A DNA stretch of 51,582 nucleotides from Nocardioides phosphati (GTDB lineage Bacteria; Actinomycetota; Actinomycetes; Propionibacteriales; Nocardioidaceae): the NCBI RefSeq assembly GCF_014646375.1, contig NZ_BMNI01000014.1, positions 1-51,582 of the forward strand, read 5' to 3'. The notes under the pieces were generated by a model. It was given only the letters and a program-made list of their open reading frames with translations, made no database searches and was not told where the DNA came from. Of the stretch, positions 1 to 7,647 are shown one piece after another. The stretch's first letter is position 1, and every line of letters starts with the position of its first letter. The position numbers were made by a program, and so were the translations under genes.

Positions 1-1
1 G

Positions 2-31
2 ATCACCGAGGAGGTCGCCATCAGCGCCTAG
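2..31 (+). CDS. Possible 3' end of an upstream gene (partial)
   Basis: The first bases read in one frame as ITEEVAISA followed by a TAG stop at 29-31, which could be the last nine codons of a gene starting outside the window. The other two plus frames stay open past this point, so nothing but the reasonable codon usage favours this frame. The fragment is too short to identify. Confidence 0.25.
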   Translation: MTEEVAISA

Positions 32-378
32 CGACACGCCCGACGGAGGATTCGTTTCGTACACCACGCCTAGGGACTTGACCATTCCCCGACGCTGTCT
101 GGCGCAGGGCCGCAGCGACGACGGGGGGACGCATCGCCACGGCCCTGACAGATCCAAGCGTCCCACGTGTGCGTGGGGCAACAAAGGCCCTAGGCATCAG
201 GGCCCGGGCCCGAGATCACGCCGTCAGCCGCAACGAGTTGGCACAACCACCCGTTGTCCGATGTTCAAGCGGGCGCGTCATGAACGTTAGATGAACCCGT
301 CTGAAACACGAGAGGGTGTTTGTGACATATAGTTGGTGAGGCAGTGTTGCTAGGCTGCCTTGAGGGGGGAGATTTCGC
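32..378. other. Intergenic region, no gene seen
   Basis: About 350 bases without a convincing gene; open frames here lack a ribosome binding site and coding bias. There is a 6-bp stem (186-191 with 199-204) and an overlapping 12-base palindrome of alternating GGG and CCC (200-211), but no run of T, so it is a weak terminator at best. A TATAGT hexamer at 328-333 could be the -10 element of the downstream operon; no good -35 sits at the right distance. A GGGGGGAG ribosome binding site lies about 7-8 bases before the ATG at 379. Confidence 0.5.
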
Positions 379-1077
379 ATGGGAGTTGCGTCCTTGATTG
401 TTGACCCGTTCTTCTGGGAGAACTGGGTGAGCGACCGCAGTGGAGCCATTTTGCATTCGCTGGCGGTCGACGTGGTGACGATGCTCGCCATCACTTTCGG
501 CGTCTATTACCGGCGTCACCGCCGGTCTGACTTGGTGCTTGCGTTCATGGCGCTCAATGTCGGGCTCTTCGCCGTCGGAGTCCTGATCGTTAATCAGGCC
601 CAGGTTGGGATGGGGTTCGGCTTCGGGCTCTTCGCGATCCTGTCGATCGTTCGGCTTCGCTCTGACCAGGTTGCGCATCAGGAGGTCGCCTACTACGTCG
701 TGGCGCTGGTCATCGGGCTGCTGAACGGCATGACTTTCCACGACCGATGGCTGGTGAACCTGCTCAACATCGCCGTGGTCGTCCTGATGGCTCTGCTGGA
801 CAACGGTGTGGTGCTTCCGAACTCGCAGCGCCAGTTGGTCACCCTCGACACGGTCCACGCGACCGAGGACGACCTGCGCGCGGACCTCGAAGCGCGGATG
901 AACTGCAAGGTGCTCCACGTGATCGTCCAGCAGGTCGATTATGTGAGGGAGACGATGCTTGTCGACGTACGCCTCCGGCCCTTGCCAGCCGAGGCGGCAC
1001 GTCCACGGCGGATCGACGGTCAGCGTGTTGCCGAGGCGCGCGCCGCTCAGGCTCCTGAGGCGCTGGAGTCGTTGTGA
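379..1077 (+). CDS. DUF4956 family membrane protein
   Basis: A 232-residue integral membrane protein of the DUF4956 family; the molecular function is not established. Several hydrophobic segments lie between about residues 28 and 140, including the family-typical glycine-rich stretch GMGFGFGLFAILSIVRLR near residues 74-91. A soluble C-terminal third (about 150-232) follows. The ATG at 379 has a strong GGGGGGAG site upstream. Its stop codon overlaps the GTG start of the next gene (GTGA), so the two are translationally coupled. From family knowledge, DUF4956 genes often sit beside VTC-type polyphosphate polymerase domains and CotH-like kinases; the VTC partner is present here and CotH is not. 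Expected location is the cytoplasmic membrane. Confidence 0.85.
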   Translation: MGVASLIVDPFFWENWVSDRSGAILHSLAVDVVTMLAITFGVYYRRHRRSDLVLAFMALNVGLFAVGVLIVNQAQVGMGFGFGLFAILSIVRLRSDQVAHQEVAYYVVALVIGLLNGMTFHDRWLVNLLNIAVVVLMALLDNGVVLPNSQRQLVTLDTVHATEDDLRADLEARMNCKVLHVIVQQVDYVRETMLVDVRLRPLPAEAARPRRIDGQRVAEARAAQAPEALESL

Positions 1078-1877
1078 GCGCCTCAGCGATCCTCGAGGCC
1101 GCGACTGCCCGGATGGCCGGGCTCGGGCTGGAAGAGGTCAACGAGCGCGCCGCGCTGATGACGCGGGTGGACCGGAAGTACTTCGTCGACGCGTCCACGC
1201 TGGACCGCTTCTTTGACCTGGTGGACGACGATTTCGCGGTGCTGGAGATCGGCGGGAAGCGGCTGATGGGCTACCACTCCACCTACTTCGACACCGCCGA
1301 CCTCGCGACGTACCGGGACCATCTGAAGGGGCGGCGACGCCGGTACAAGGTGCGGCTGCGGACCTACACCGACACCGGGACTCACTTCCTGGAGGTCAAG
1401 CACAAGGGCCTGCGGGCGGTGACGCGCAAGACTCGCGTTCCCTACCTCGGCGAGCTTGAGGTCGGCGGTCCGGTGCCGCGGCTGGGCGAACCCGGCCACG
1501 CATTCGTCTCCGACGTCGTCGCCAACGCCTACCGCCAGCCCCTGCCGGGCCCCCTCGCGCCCTCCTATGCGACGACGAACCGCCGGGCGACACTCGTGTC
1601 ATTGACAACCGATGCACGCGTCACCGTCGACGTGGACCTCCGGCTCACCGAGAGCGACACGCAGCGCGTGGCCGGCCTGCGCTCGCAGTTCGCAATGATC
1701 GAGACGAAGTCCGGTCGCGGAGCCTCCAGCGCCGATCGCGCCCTGCGCCAGCTCGGGGTCAGGCCGGTCAAGGTCAGCAAGTACTGCGCGGCCGTCGCGC
1801 TGCTCCGACCCGACCTCCCCTCGGCGCCGTGGCGCCGCGTCGTCCGTACCTACTTCGCTCCGGCAATCGCCGGATAA
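1074..1877 (+). CDS. VTC domain protein (polyphosphate polymerase-like)
   Basis: A 267-residue soluble protein resembling the VTC domain, the catalytic fold that in yeast Vtc4 makes inorganic polyphosphate from ATP. The hallmarks are alternating basic residues in tunnel-lining strands: R(V/D)RKYF near residue 32, STYFDT near 70, RRRYKVRLRTY near 88-98 and FLEVKHKG near 105-112. A late acidic/lysine segment IETKSGRG (about residue 206) is also typical. It starts with GTG overlapping the stop of the DUF4956 gene. In the family the strand residues bind triphosphate and metal. Whether this copy makes polyphosphate, cleaves triphosphates or phosphorylates a partner is not shown by sequence. A polymerase or transferase role coupled to the membrane partner is an inference. 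Confidence 0.8.
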   Translation: MSASAILEAATARMAGLGLEEVNERAALMTRVDRKYFVDASTLDRFFDLVDDDFAVLEIGGKRLMGYHSTYFDTADLATYRDHLKGRRRRYKVRLRTYTDTGTHFLEVKHKGLRAVTRKTRVPYLGELEVGGPVPRLGEPGHAFVSDVVANAYRQPLPGPLAPSYATTNRRATLVSLTTDARVTVDVDLRLTESDTQRVAGLRSQFAMIETKSGRGASSADRALRQLGVRPVKVSKYCAAVALLRPDLPSAPWRRVVRTYFAPAIAG

Positions 1878-1894
1878 CCCCGAAAGAAGCTGAC

Positions 1895-2338
1895 ATGAAG
1901 CGAGTCCTCACCCTCGTCGCCGTGCCCCTCCTGCTGGCGTTGCTGTCTGCCCCCGCCGAGGCGGCCAGTTCGCTACGGATCACGAAGATCCACTACGCCC
2001 AAAGCGGCACCGACCTGAACACCGAATACATCGTGTTCAAGAACTTCTCCAGCTCCGCGAAGTACCTGACCGGCTGGAAGATCTGGAGCTCGCCTGGCAC
2101 CGACAACCAGTACTACAAGTTCGGCACCACCCGCGTCGCCGCCGGCGCTTCCCTCACGCTCTACACCGGGCGCGGCACCAACACCACGACCAAGCGCTAC
2201 TGGGGCAACGTCGCGACTGCGACGTCCAACGGAGCGGTCTGGAACAACGACGGCGACTACGCCGTCCTCCGCAACAGCAGCGGAACGACCATGGACACCT
2301 GCCGCTACGCAGGCGGCGGCACAACCATGTACTGCTAA
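1895..2338 (+). CDS. Secreted lamin-tail-domain (LTD) protein
   Basis: A 147-residue exported protein. A signal peptide covers about residues 1-22 (basic start, leucine-rich core, AEA/AS cleavage site). The mature part matches the lamin tail domain pattern: LRITKIHY, then EYIVFKNFS, YLTGWKIWS, the ASLTLYTGRG turn, WNNDGDYAVLRNSSG, and a C-terminal pair of cysteines (DTCRY and MYC) that could form a disulfide. The ATG at 1895 is chosen because it places the signal peptide at the N-terminus; a more upstream start would bury it. It lies 17 bases after the VTC gene and is probably co-transcribed with it. LTD domains in bacteria are usually extracellular binding modules. A large hairpin follows the gene. 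Confidence 0.82.
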   Translation: MKRVLTLVAVPLLLALLSAPAEAASSLRITKIHYAQSGTDLNTEYIVFKNFSSSAKYLTGWKIWSSPGTDNQYYKFGTTRVAAGASLTLYTGRGTNTTTKRYWGNVATATSNGAVWNNDGDYAVLRNSSGTTMDTCRYAGGGTTMYC

Positions 2339-2358
2339 TCCTGCCAGCCCCCAGGCCA

Positions 2359-2410
2359 CCCCTTGACAAGGACGCTTTGACGGCACGGTCAAAGTGTCCT
2401 TGTCAAGGGG
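2359..2410. terminator. 23-bp stem hairpin between convergent genes
   Basis: Left arm 2359-2381 and right arm 2388-2410 pair over 23 bp with one G/T-type mismatch around a 6-base loop. It sits between the stop of the LTD gene (plus) and the stop of the unknown gene at 2425 (minus), so it can terminate both. Each arm carries TTGACA-like and TTTGAC sequences, so it could also be a dispersed palindromic repeat. Confidence 0.75.
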
Positions 2411-2424
2411 TCGCCTGCTGTCCT

Positions 2425-2835
2425 TCACCTGGTGGGCGAGCCGCCGAGCAGCCAGTCACCCACGCGAACGTAGCGGATGTGCGCGGAGGATTCGGCTGGC
2501 CCCTGCGCGGCAAGCGCTTCCGCTGCTTGGCTGCCATCGGCAAATGCGCCGATGCCAATCTCGTTGTCTGGAGCTCCCTCAAGAACGACGAAGGCACCGG
2601 ATCCAGGGATAGGCCCGGGGGCGGTGCCGTGCCATGGCACGGCCTCCCAACGTACTTCTAAATCCGGGAATGTCCGCCTGACGCGACTTGCAACTTGGCG
2701 CGCGTCAGCATCAGTCGCGACGACTCCAGCGAAGGGTTCGCTGTGCCCAGGTCCTGTTCGGGCGTAGACGAAGCAGCAAGTCGGCTGATCGCGCTCGGCT
2801 TGCCGATGGAACAGTTTAGGAGTCGGCAGTTTCAT
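2425..2835 (-). CDS. Unknown small cytosolic protein coupled to a secreted protein gene
   Basis: A 136-residue protein I do not recognise. It has no signal peptide or membrane segment. It begins MKLPTPKLFHRQ, contains FVYARTGPGHSEPFAGVVATDADARQ in its first half (written here in pieces: FVYARTGP, SEPFAGVV, DADARQ) and AHIRYVRVGDWLLGG near the end. Its ATG overlaps the TGA stop of the upstream gene by four bases (ATGA), a strong sign of translational coupling with the secreted protein at 2832-3449. The third-position G/C bias looks weaker than in the core genes, which fits an accessory or transferred pair. A role connected to the secreted partner is likely, but its nature is unknown. Confidence 0.65.
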   Translation of the reverse strand: MKLPTPKLFHRQAERDQPTCCFVYARTGPGHSEPFAGVVATDADARQVASRVRRTFPDLEVRWEAVPWHGTAPGPIPGSGAFVVLEGAPDNEIGIGAFADGSQAAEALAAQGPAESSAHIRYVRVGDWLLGGSPTR

Positions 2836-3449
2836 GCTCCGCACTTGAGTTGCTGCTGGCCCTGGTAGACGCGGGCGTAGTACGTGTTTCCGCGGTAGAG
2901 GATGCTGCCCCACGTGGTTCCGGCCCAAGTGGTGGATTCAGAGCTCTTGCACCAGTACTCAACGTTGTACGAAGTGTAGGAAGCAGCTCCGTAGTTCGTG
3001 CCCGTGTAGGGGCCCTTTGAGCGCCACCACAGTGCCCACTTGTACTTCAGGGTCGTCTCGTGGTGGATGCTCGTCACGGCCACGCTGCACTTCGTGTACG
3101 GCTTGGCCCCGACTGCGCCGTAGCCGCTCGATGCACGCAGGTACACGACGCTCGGATAGAGGACACAGGGGCCGTACTGGACGCTGGCGGCGTTGATACT
3201 GGCCGATCCGCCGGAGGCGAGCGCATCGAGGATGGCGGCCGCCTCCGCTGTTGAGTCAGCCAGCACATACTGCGACGGCTGGTCTTCGAGCGCGGGAACG
3301 GGCGGATCAGTGATCGGATCCTCCGTCAACGACGCCGGGTCAGCGACCGGGGCGTCGGCCGCGTGTGCGGGCGCCTGGAGCCCCAGGCCGACTGTTGCGA
3401 GCACGACAACAAATGCGCCAACCCGAAGGCGCCACGTCGATCCGTCCAT
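2832..3449 (-). CDS. Secreted protein of unknown function, Tyr/Trp-rich
   Basis: A 205-residue exported protein. The N-terminus has a classic signal peptide (hydrophobic core GAFVVVLATVGLGL, AHA/AD cleavage near residue 30). A proline/acid-rich linker (about 31-60), a short helical alanine-rich part and an aromatic C-terminal domain (about 95-205) follow, the last with cysteines at GPCVLY, TKCSV, YWCKS and LKCGA that could form two disulfides. The ATG at 3449 is preferred to the TTG one codon upstream because AGGGGG then sits five bases before the start. The downstream 136-residue gene is coupled through an ATGA overlap. It lies beside the scar of a truncated gene and an IS end. Function unknown; an extracellular binding or effector role is only a guess. 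Confidence 0.7.
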   Translation of the reverse strand: MDGSTWRLRVGAFVVVLATVGLGLQAPAHAADAPVADPASLTEDPITDPPVPALEDQPSQYVLADSTAEAAAILDALASGGSASINAASVQYGPCVLYPSVVYLRASSGYGAVGAKPYTKCSVAVTSIHHETTLKYKWALWWRSKGPYTGTNYGAASYTSYNVEYWCKSSESTTWAGTTWGSILYRGNTYYARVYQGQQQLKCGA

Positions 3450-3529
3450 CAAGTCCCCCTCTGGAACGCAGAATTGCGACAGGCGTCACATTACGAATTC
3501 GCGGCGGCCACCGTGGGTACTCCAATTTT

Positions 3530-5335
3530 CTATCGGCCTTGGCCGAGGCGCCTCGTGAAGGCCTGAGAGTTTAAGGTCGAGTCGCCCAGGTGGGGCCAGG
3601 TCAAGCCGTCACCGTGGGGCCAGTTCGAGTTGACACAACCAACCCGGACCAGGCCGAGCGCCGTGGTGCTCACCTCGAGGCCGCCGGCGCCACGTGCTCC
3701 CTGCACCACGACCGGGTCGCCGTAGTCGGCGTCGCGCCAGTCGTTGGTGACCGGGAACTCGAGCACCCCACCCGCCGTGACGCTGTACGTCGGTGCCGTG
3801 GCGTGCTTGCGCAGCTTCGGGGTCCCGCTGCCGGCGTCGTCGCGGACGGTGAGGGTGACCTCGCCGTCGTCCTGGGAGCTACGGCGCGAGCCGCCGTCGG
3901 AGATGGTGTAGCCGAAGTGGACGGTGCCCGAGACGCCGGGGTCGACAGTGGCGAGCAAGGTCTGGCGGTCGGGCGCGATGCTGACCTGCACGTCGTCGCG
4001 GGTCACGCCCTTGACGTCCACGATCGAGAGGATGCCGTCGGAGCCGATCAGGTCGTTGTCGAGCACGTGGAGCACCGACGTACGACCGTCGCGGACGCCG
4101 AGGTGGTCCGGGTTGGCCTGGGGCGGCGTGGAGGTCTCCGCCTCCGTCTTCTCGCTGTCCTTATCGTCCTTCTGCTTCGTCTTCCGGCGGAACGCCTCCC
4201 AGTTGGAGATCAGCTGGGGCGAGCCCGACGTGACGTCCCACGTCATGCCCGACTTCTGGTCGTTGAGGACCACCTGGTTGCGGTTGACGCGGAAGACGAG
4301 GTCGGCGCCGGTCTGGATCTTGAACGTGTAGGTCTGCACGCGGTCGTCGCACACCGAGGAGAGCGTGCCGGTCACACCGCTCCCCCACGCCGCGAAGGCA
4401 CAGCCGCCGGGCATCACGACGGGAGCGGCTGCGGACTGCTGGGGCCCGACCTTCTGCAGCACCCGCTTCGTGCCGGCGTCGAGCCCCACGGCCAGCAGGG
4501 ACTCGGGCGTGGCGACGAGGACGTCGGAGCTGTCCGGCCCCGCCTGCTGGAGCAGCGCGCCGTCACCGACGTTGGTCAGCGCGTCGTCGGGCGTTGCGAG
4601 GTTGCCCTTGTCGTCGAGCATCAGGGGCTGGCCGCCGACAGCGGACATCTGCGCCAGCGCACCCGGGATGTCGGCACCGAGCTTCTCGGTCGTCGGCGCC
4701 GTGAACCCGGGGCCATCGTCCGCCCGGCGCAGGGACACGAGCCGGCCCTCGTCGGTCGACGCCACGTAGACCGTGCCGTCCCGCCCCGCGACGCCGATGG
4801 CGCCTCCGCCGGCCCGGGCGACCGGCCGGGTGTCGGCAGTCAGGCCGTCGAGCGACATCGCCCCGATCGAGGGGTCGACGGTGGTCGCCCACACCTTGCC
4901 GGTCGTCGGATCGACCGATGCGAGCGAGTCGCCACCGAGCAGCGCCAGCCGGCCACCGGCTGTCACGCGCTGCTGGTCGAGGCCCTTGCCCAAGGCGGCG
5001 TCGACCGGCATCAGGCTGCCTGTGGAGCGGTCGACCGAGACGATCGCCGAGCCGTCCTGCAAGACGTCGAGCGACGTGCGCGCGACGAAGGGGTCACCGT
5101 CGAAGACACGGGCGTCGATCTGGGCGACCGGCACGTTCTGCCGCCCGATCGCGCCCATGGCCTGGTTGGTCACCCAGACGCCGCCGTCGTTGAGCTCGGC
5201 CTTGTGCACCGGGTAGCCGTCAGCGTTGACGGCGTACGCCACGAGGATGCCGGCGATGACGGCAAGCGCGGTCGATGCCGCGACGGTGGTCCTGCGCCGG
5301 CGTACGACTTCACGCGTACGCGCCCGAGAAAGCAC
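3530..5335 (-). pseudogene. Truncated membrane-anchored Ig-like/propeller surface protein
   Basis: Reads as a 601-codon frame from a GTG at 5335 with AAGGGGG eight bases upstream. A more upstream GTG at 5458 is unlikely because the reading frame would include the 15-bp terminator hairpin at 5421-5455. Layout: short basic N-terminus, one membrane segment (about residues 18-37), a repetitive beta-rich region (about 40-345) with propeller-like strands, a lysine/glutamate-rich linker (about 360-390) and two Ig/cadherin-like repeats (VLDNDLIGSDG; GYTISDGGS; then PVTNDWRDADYGDPV). The homologous actinobacterial proteins, as I recall them, are far longer (over 1,500 residues, many Ig-like repeats) and precede MoxR/DUF58/transglutaminase genes. 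Here the second repeat stops abruptly and the last 36 residues are read from IS-like DNA, so the gene is 3'-truncated and probably non-functional. Confidence 0.7.
3589..3637. mobile_element. Probable remnant end of an IS21-family insertion sequence
   Basis: Read on the minus strand, the sequence starts TGTGTCAACTCGAACTGGCC at 3637 and contains two copies of CTGGCCCCA (complements of 3591-3599 and 3615-3623) 24 bases apart. IS21-family ends begin with TG and carry repeated internal motifs of this sort. No transposase gene is present, so this would be a solo end left by deletion. It lies exactly where the coding sense of the neighbouring surface-protein gene is lost. The family assignment is by pattern memory only. 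Confidence 0.5.
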
Positions 5336-5420
5336 GTCCTGATCCCCCTTGTGCACTGCAAGTGGCGTCAACCTAGCCGAGTCCAGCGGGCGACGTCGAT
5401 GGGGAGAACTACTCGCCTGT

Positions 5421-5455
5421 TCCTCGGACGCTGCGGCAGGCGCAGCGTCCGAGGA
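5421..5455 (-). terminator. Rho-independent-type terminator of the peptide transporter operon
   Basis: A perfect 15-bp stem (5421-5435 with 5441-5455) around a 5-base loop, 25 bases after the stop codon of the transporter ATPase gene on the minus strand. There is no T-run, as is common in high-GC actinobacteria. Confidence 0.85.
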
Positions 5456-5480
5456 CACTCAGGTCCGGTGCCCGGGAGGG

Positions 5481-7163
5481 TCAGGGCCGGTGGCCGGCGG
5501 CGAGCCTGCTTTGCTCGATCAGGCGGTCGCGCTCCTCGCGGCGCAGGCGCTGCTCCGTGGGGTTGGGCACGGGAACCGCGGAGACCAGGCGCTTCGTGTA
5601 GTCGTCCTTCGGGTCGTGCGCGACCTCGTCGCGCGGCCCGATCTCCACGATGCGGCCCTTGTGCATGACGGCGATCCGCTGCGTCAGCTGCTCGACGACA
5701 CCGAGGTCGTGACTGATGAACAGACAGGCGAAGCCACGGGACTGCTGCAGCTCGTGGAAGAGCGCCAGCACGCGCTCCTGCACCGAGACGTCGAGCGCGG
5801 ACGTCGGCTCGTCGGCGACGAGGAGCTCCGGCTCGAGTGCCAGGGCGCGAGCGATGCCGACACGCTGCCGCTGGCCACCCGACAGCTCGTGCGGGTAGCG
5901 GTTTCGGAAGCTCCGCGCGAGCTGCACCGAGTCGAGGAGCTCTTCCACGCGGTCGCTGAGCGCCTTGCCGCGCAGCTTGCGGTGGAGGTACATCGGCTCG
6001 CCGATCGACTCACCGATCGGCAGCCGCGGGTTGAGCGACGAGCCCGGATCCTGGAAGACGAACCCGACCTTCTCGCGCAGGGGCCGCAGCTTGCGGGCGT
6101 GGGCGCCGCGCATCTCGATGCCGCCGACCAGGAGCGAGCCTGAGGCGACTGGCTGCAGGCCGACGAGCGAGCGACCGACCGTCGTCTTGCCCGACCCGGA
6201 CTCGCCCACGAGGCCGAGCACCTCACCGGGGCTGATGTGGAAGGAGATGCCCTCGACGGCGGTGAACTCGGGCTGCTTGCCGCGGCGTGGGTACTTCAGC
6301 ACCAGGTCGGTCGCCTGGACGACGGGAGCGGCGCTGTAGTCGACCGACGGCATCTCGAAGTCCGTGCGGGGGTTGCCGAAGTACGGAACGGCAGCCAGCA
6401 GCCGCTGGGTGTAGGCGTCCTGCGGGTGCTCGAAGACCTCGACCGTGTCGCCACGCTCGACGACCTTGCCGTCCTTCATGACGATCATCCGGTCGGCCAT
6501 GTCAGCCACCACCCCCATGTCGTGCGTGATCAGGATGATGCCGCAGTCGATCCGGCTGCGGAGGTCGCGCATGAGCTTGAGGATCTCGGCCTGGACGGTG
6601 ACGTCGAGTGCGGTCGTCGGCTCGTCGGCGACGAGCAGCTTCGGCTCGCAGGCGAGCGCCTGGGCGATCATCGCCCGCTGGCGCTGTCCGCCCGAGAGCT
6701 GGTGCGGGAAGCTGTCGAAGCGACGCTCCGGGTCCGGGATCTCGACCATCGTCAGGAGCTCGATCGCGCGAGCCTTGGCGGCCTTCGGCGTCAGGTCGAA
6801 GTGCGACCGCAGGGTCTCCACGATCTGGAAGCCGATCGTGTACACCGGGTTGAGCGCGGTCATCGGCTCCTGGAAGATCACCGCGATCTCCTTGCCGCGG
6901 ACCCGGCGCATCGGAGCCCCGGTCAGGCCGATCAGCTCCTTGCCGTCCAGCTTCGCGCTGCCGGTGGCGCGGCCGTTGGACGGCAGCAGGCCGAGGAGCG
7001 ACATCGACGTCTGGGTCTTGCCCGAGCCGGACTCGCCGACGATGGCCAGTACCTCGCCGCGACCGACGGTGTAGTTGACTCCCTCTGCGGCGGCGATCCA
7101 CTCGCCGTCGACGAAGAACTCGACGCTGAGGTCGGTGACCTCGAGGATGGGACGATCAGACAT
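5481..7163 (-). CDS. Peptide ABC transporter, fused double ATP-binding protein (DppD-DppF type)
   Basis: A 560-residue protein carrying two complete ABC ATPase domains that power import of oligopeptides or related solutes through the two permeases encoded upstream. Domain 1 (about residues 5-255) has Walker A GESGSGKTQTS, Q-loop IFQEPMTALNP, signature LSGGQRQRAMIAQAL and Walker B LLVADEPTTALD. Domain 2 (about 285-545) has GESGSGKTTVG, FQDPGSSLNPR, LSGGQRQRVGIARAL and LLVADEPTSALD, plus an oligopeptide-type C-terminal segment. The ATG at 7163 is nine bases after GGAG; an ATG two codons earlier is too close. The operon order is binding protein, permease, permease, ATPase, but a plus-strand PH-domain gene occupies the 360 bases before this start. 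A terminator follows. Confidence 0.93.
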   Translation of the reverse strand: MSDRPILEVTDLSVEFFVDGEWIAAAEGVNYTVGRGEVLAIVGESGSGKTQTSMSLLGLLPSNGRATGSAKLDGKELIGLTGAPMRRVRGKEIAVIFQEPMTALNPVYTIGFQIVETLRSHFDLTPKAAKARAIELLTMVEIPDPERRFDSFPHQLSGGQRQRAMIAQALACEPKLLVADEPTTALDVTVQAEILKLMRDLRSRIDCGIILITHDMGVVADMADRMIVMKDGKVVERGDTVEVFEHPQDAYTQRLLAAVPYFGNPRTDFEMPSVDYSAAPVVQATDLVLKYPRRGKQPEFTAVEGISFHISPGEVLGLVGESGSGKTTVGRSLVGLQPVASGSLLVGGIEMRGAHARKLRPLREKVGFVFQDPGSSLNPRLPIGESIGEPMYLHRKLRGKALSDRVEELLDSVQLARSFRNRYPHELSGGQRQRVGIARALALEPELLVADEPTSALDVSVQERVLALFHELQQSRGFACLFISHDLGVVEQLTQRIAVMHKGRIVEIGPRDEVAHDPKDDYTKRLVSAVPVPNPTEQRLRREERDRLIEQSRLAAGHRP

Positions 7164-7647
7164 GCGCATTCACTCCGGACGCTTCCTGGGATGGACGGCC
7201 ATGGGTGTCGCCGTGGTGGTGACGGTCGCCCTGGCCGCCGCTGGTGAGCTGATGAGCGTGCGCACGTTGTGCGCGCTGGTGTTCGGGCTGGCGGGTTACG
7301 CGGCGTACGTGCGTCCGTACGTCGACATCAGCCCCGGCGAGGTGGTGCTGGCGAACCCGCTGCGCACCGTCCACGTGCCGTGGCCGACGATCGAGTCCGT
7401 CAACGGTCGCCTCGGCCTGCGCATCCAGACCAAGCACGGCGCCTACACCTCCTGGGCAGCGCCGCAGCGCGGACGGCTGCACGAGGACGTCCTGCGCCAG
7501 CTCGAGGAGCATCGTGCGGCTGGTCATCTCGACGACCCCCGCTTCGCGCCGCCGCGGCCGGAGATCCGCTGGAACAGCGACGTGCTCGTGGCTGCGGCCT
7601 TCGTGTCGGCCTTCGCCATCGCCTTGGCGCTGGGCACCTTCTTCTGA
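7162..7647 (+). CDS. PH-domain membrane protein, antisense within the transporter operon
   Basis: A 161-residue protein. Two hydrophobic segments (about 10-28 and 33-48) are followed by a small bacterial PH-like domain (about 50-100: DISPGEVVLANPLRTVHVPW, then IESVNGRLGLRI, HGAYTSWAAP) and a C-terminal membrane helix (about 138-160). This matches the PH domain-containing small membrane proteins common in Nocardioides relatives; function unknown. Its ATG overlaps the ATG of the divergent ATPase gene in the palindromic stretch ATGCGCAT, and no clear ribosome binding site is visible. Its last 124 bases overlap the 3' end of a permease gene on the other strand. Frame choice rests on the recognisable domain and on codon bias. 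Confidence 0.8.
   Translation: MRIHSGRFLGWTAMGVAVVVTVALAAAGELMSVRTLCALVFGLAGYAAYVRPYVDISPGEVVLANPLRTVHVPWPTIESVNGRLGLRIQTKHGAYTSWAAPQRGRLHEDVLRQLEEHRAAGHLDDPRFAPPRPEIRWNSDVLVAAAFVSAFAIALALGTFF

Noticed and set aside
186..211. Terminator or small RNA upstream of the DUF4956 gene
   Set aside because: Only a 6-bp stem, no T-run and over 150 bases from any upstream stop codon.
3591..3623. The two TGGGGCCAG repeats as a CRISPR or iteron array
   Set aside because: Only two short copies; better explained as internal repeats of an IS end.
5336..5458. Upstream GTG start for the truncated surface protein
   Set aside because: It would place the 15-bp transporter terminator hairpin in the coding sequence; GTG 5335 has a well-spaced ribosome binding site.
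3590..5668. A 692-codon open frame on the plus strand antisense to the surface-protein gene
   Set aside because: It is the mirror of a high-GC coding frame on the minus strand; the translation is rich in R, G, H and A with no domain and no ribosome binding site.
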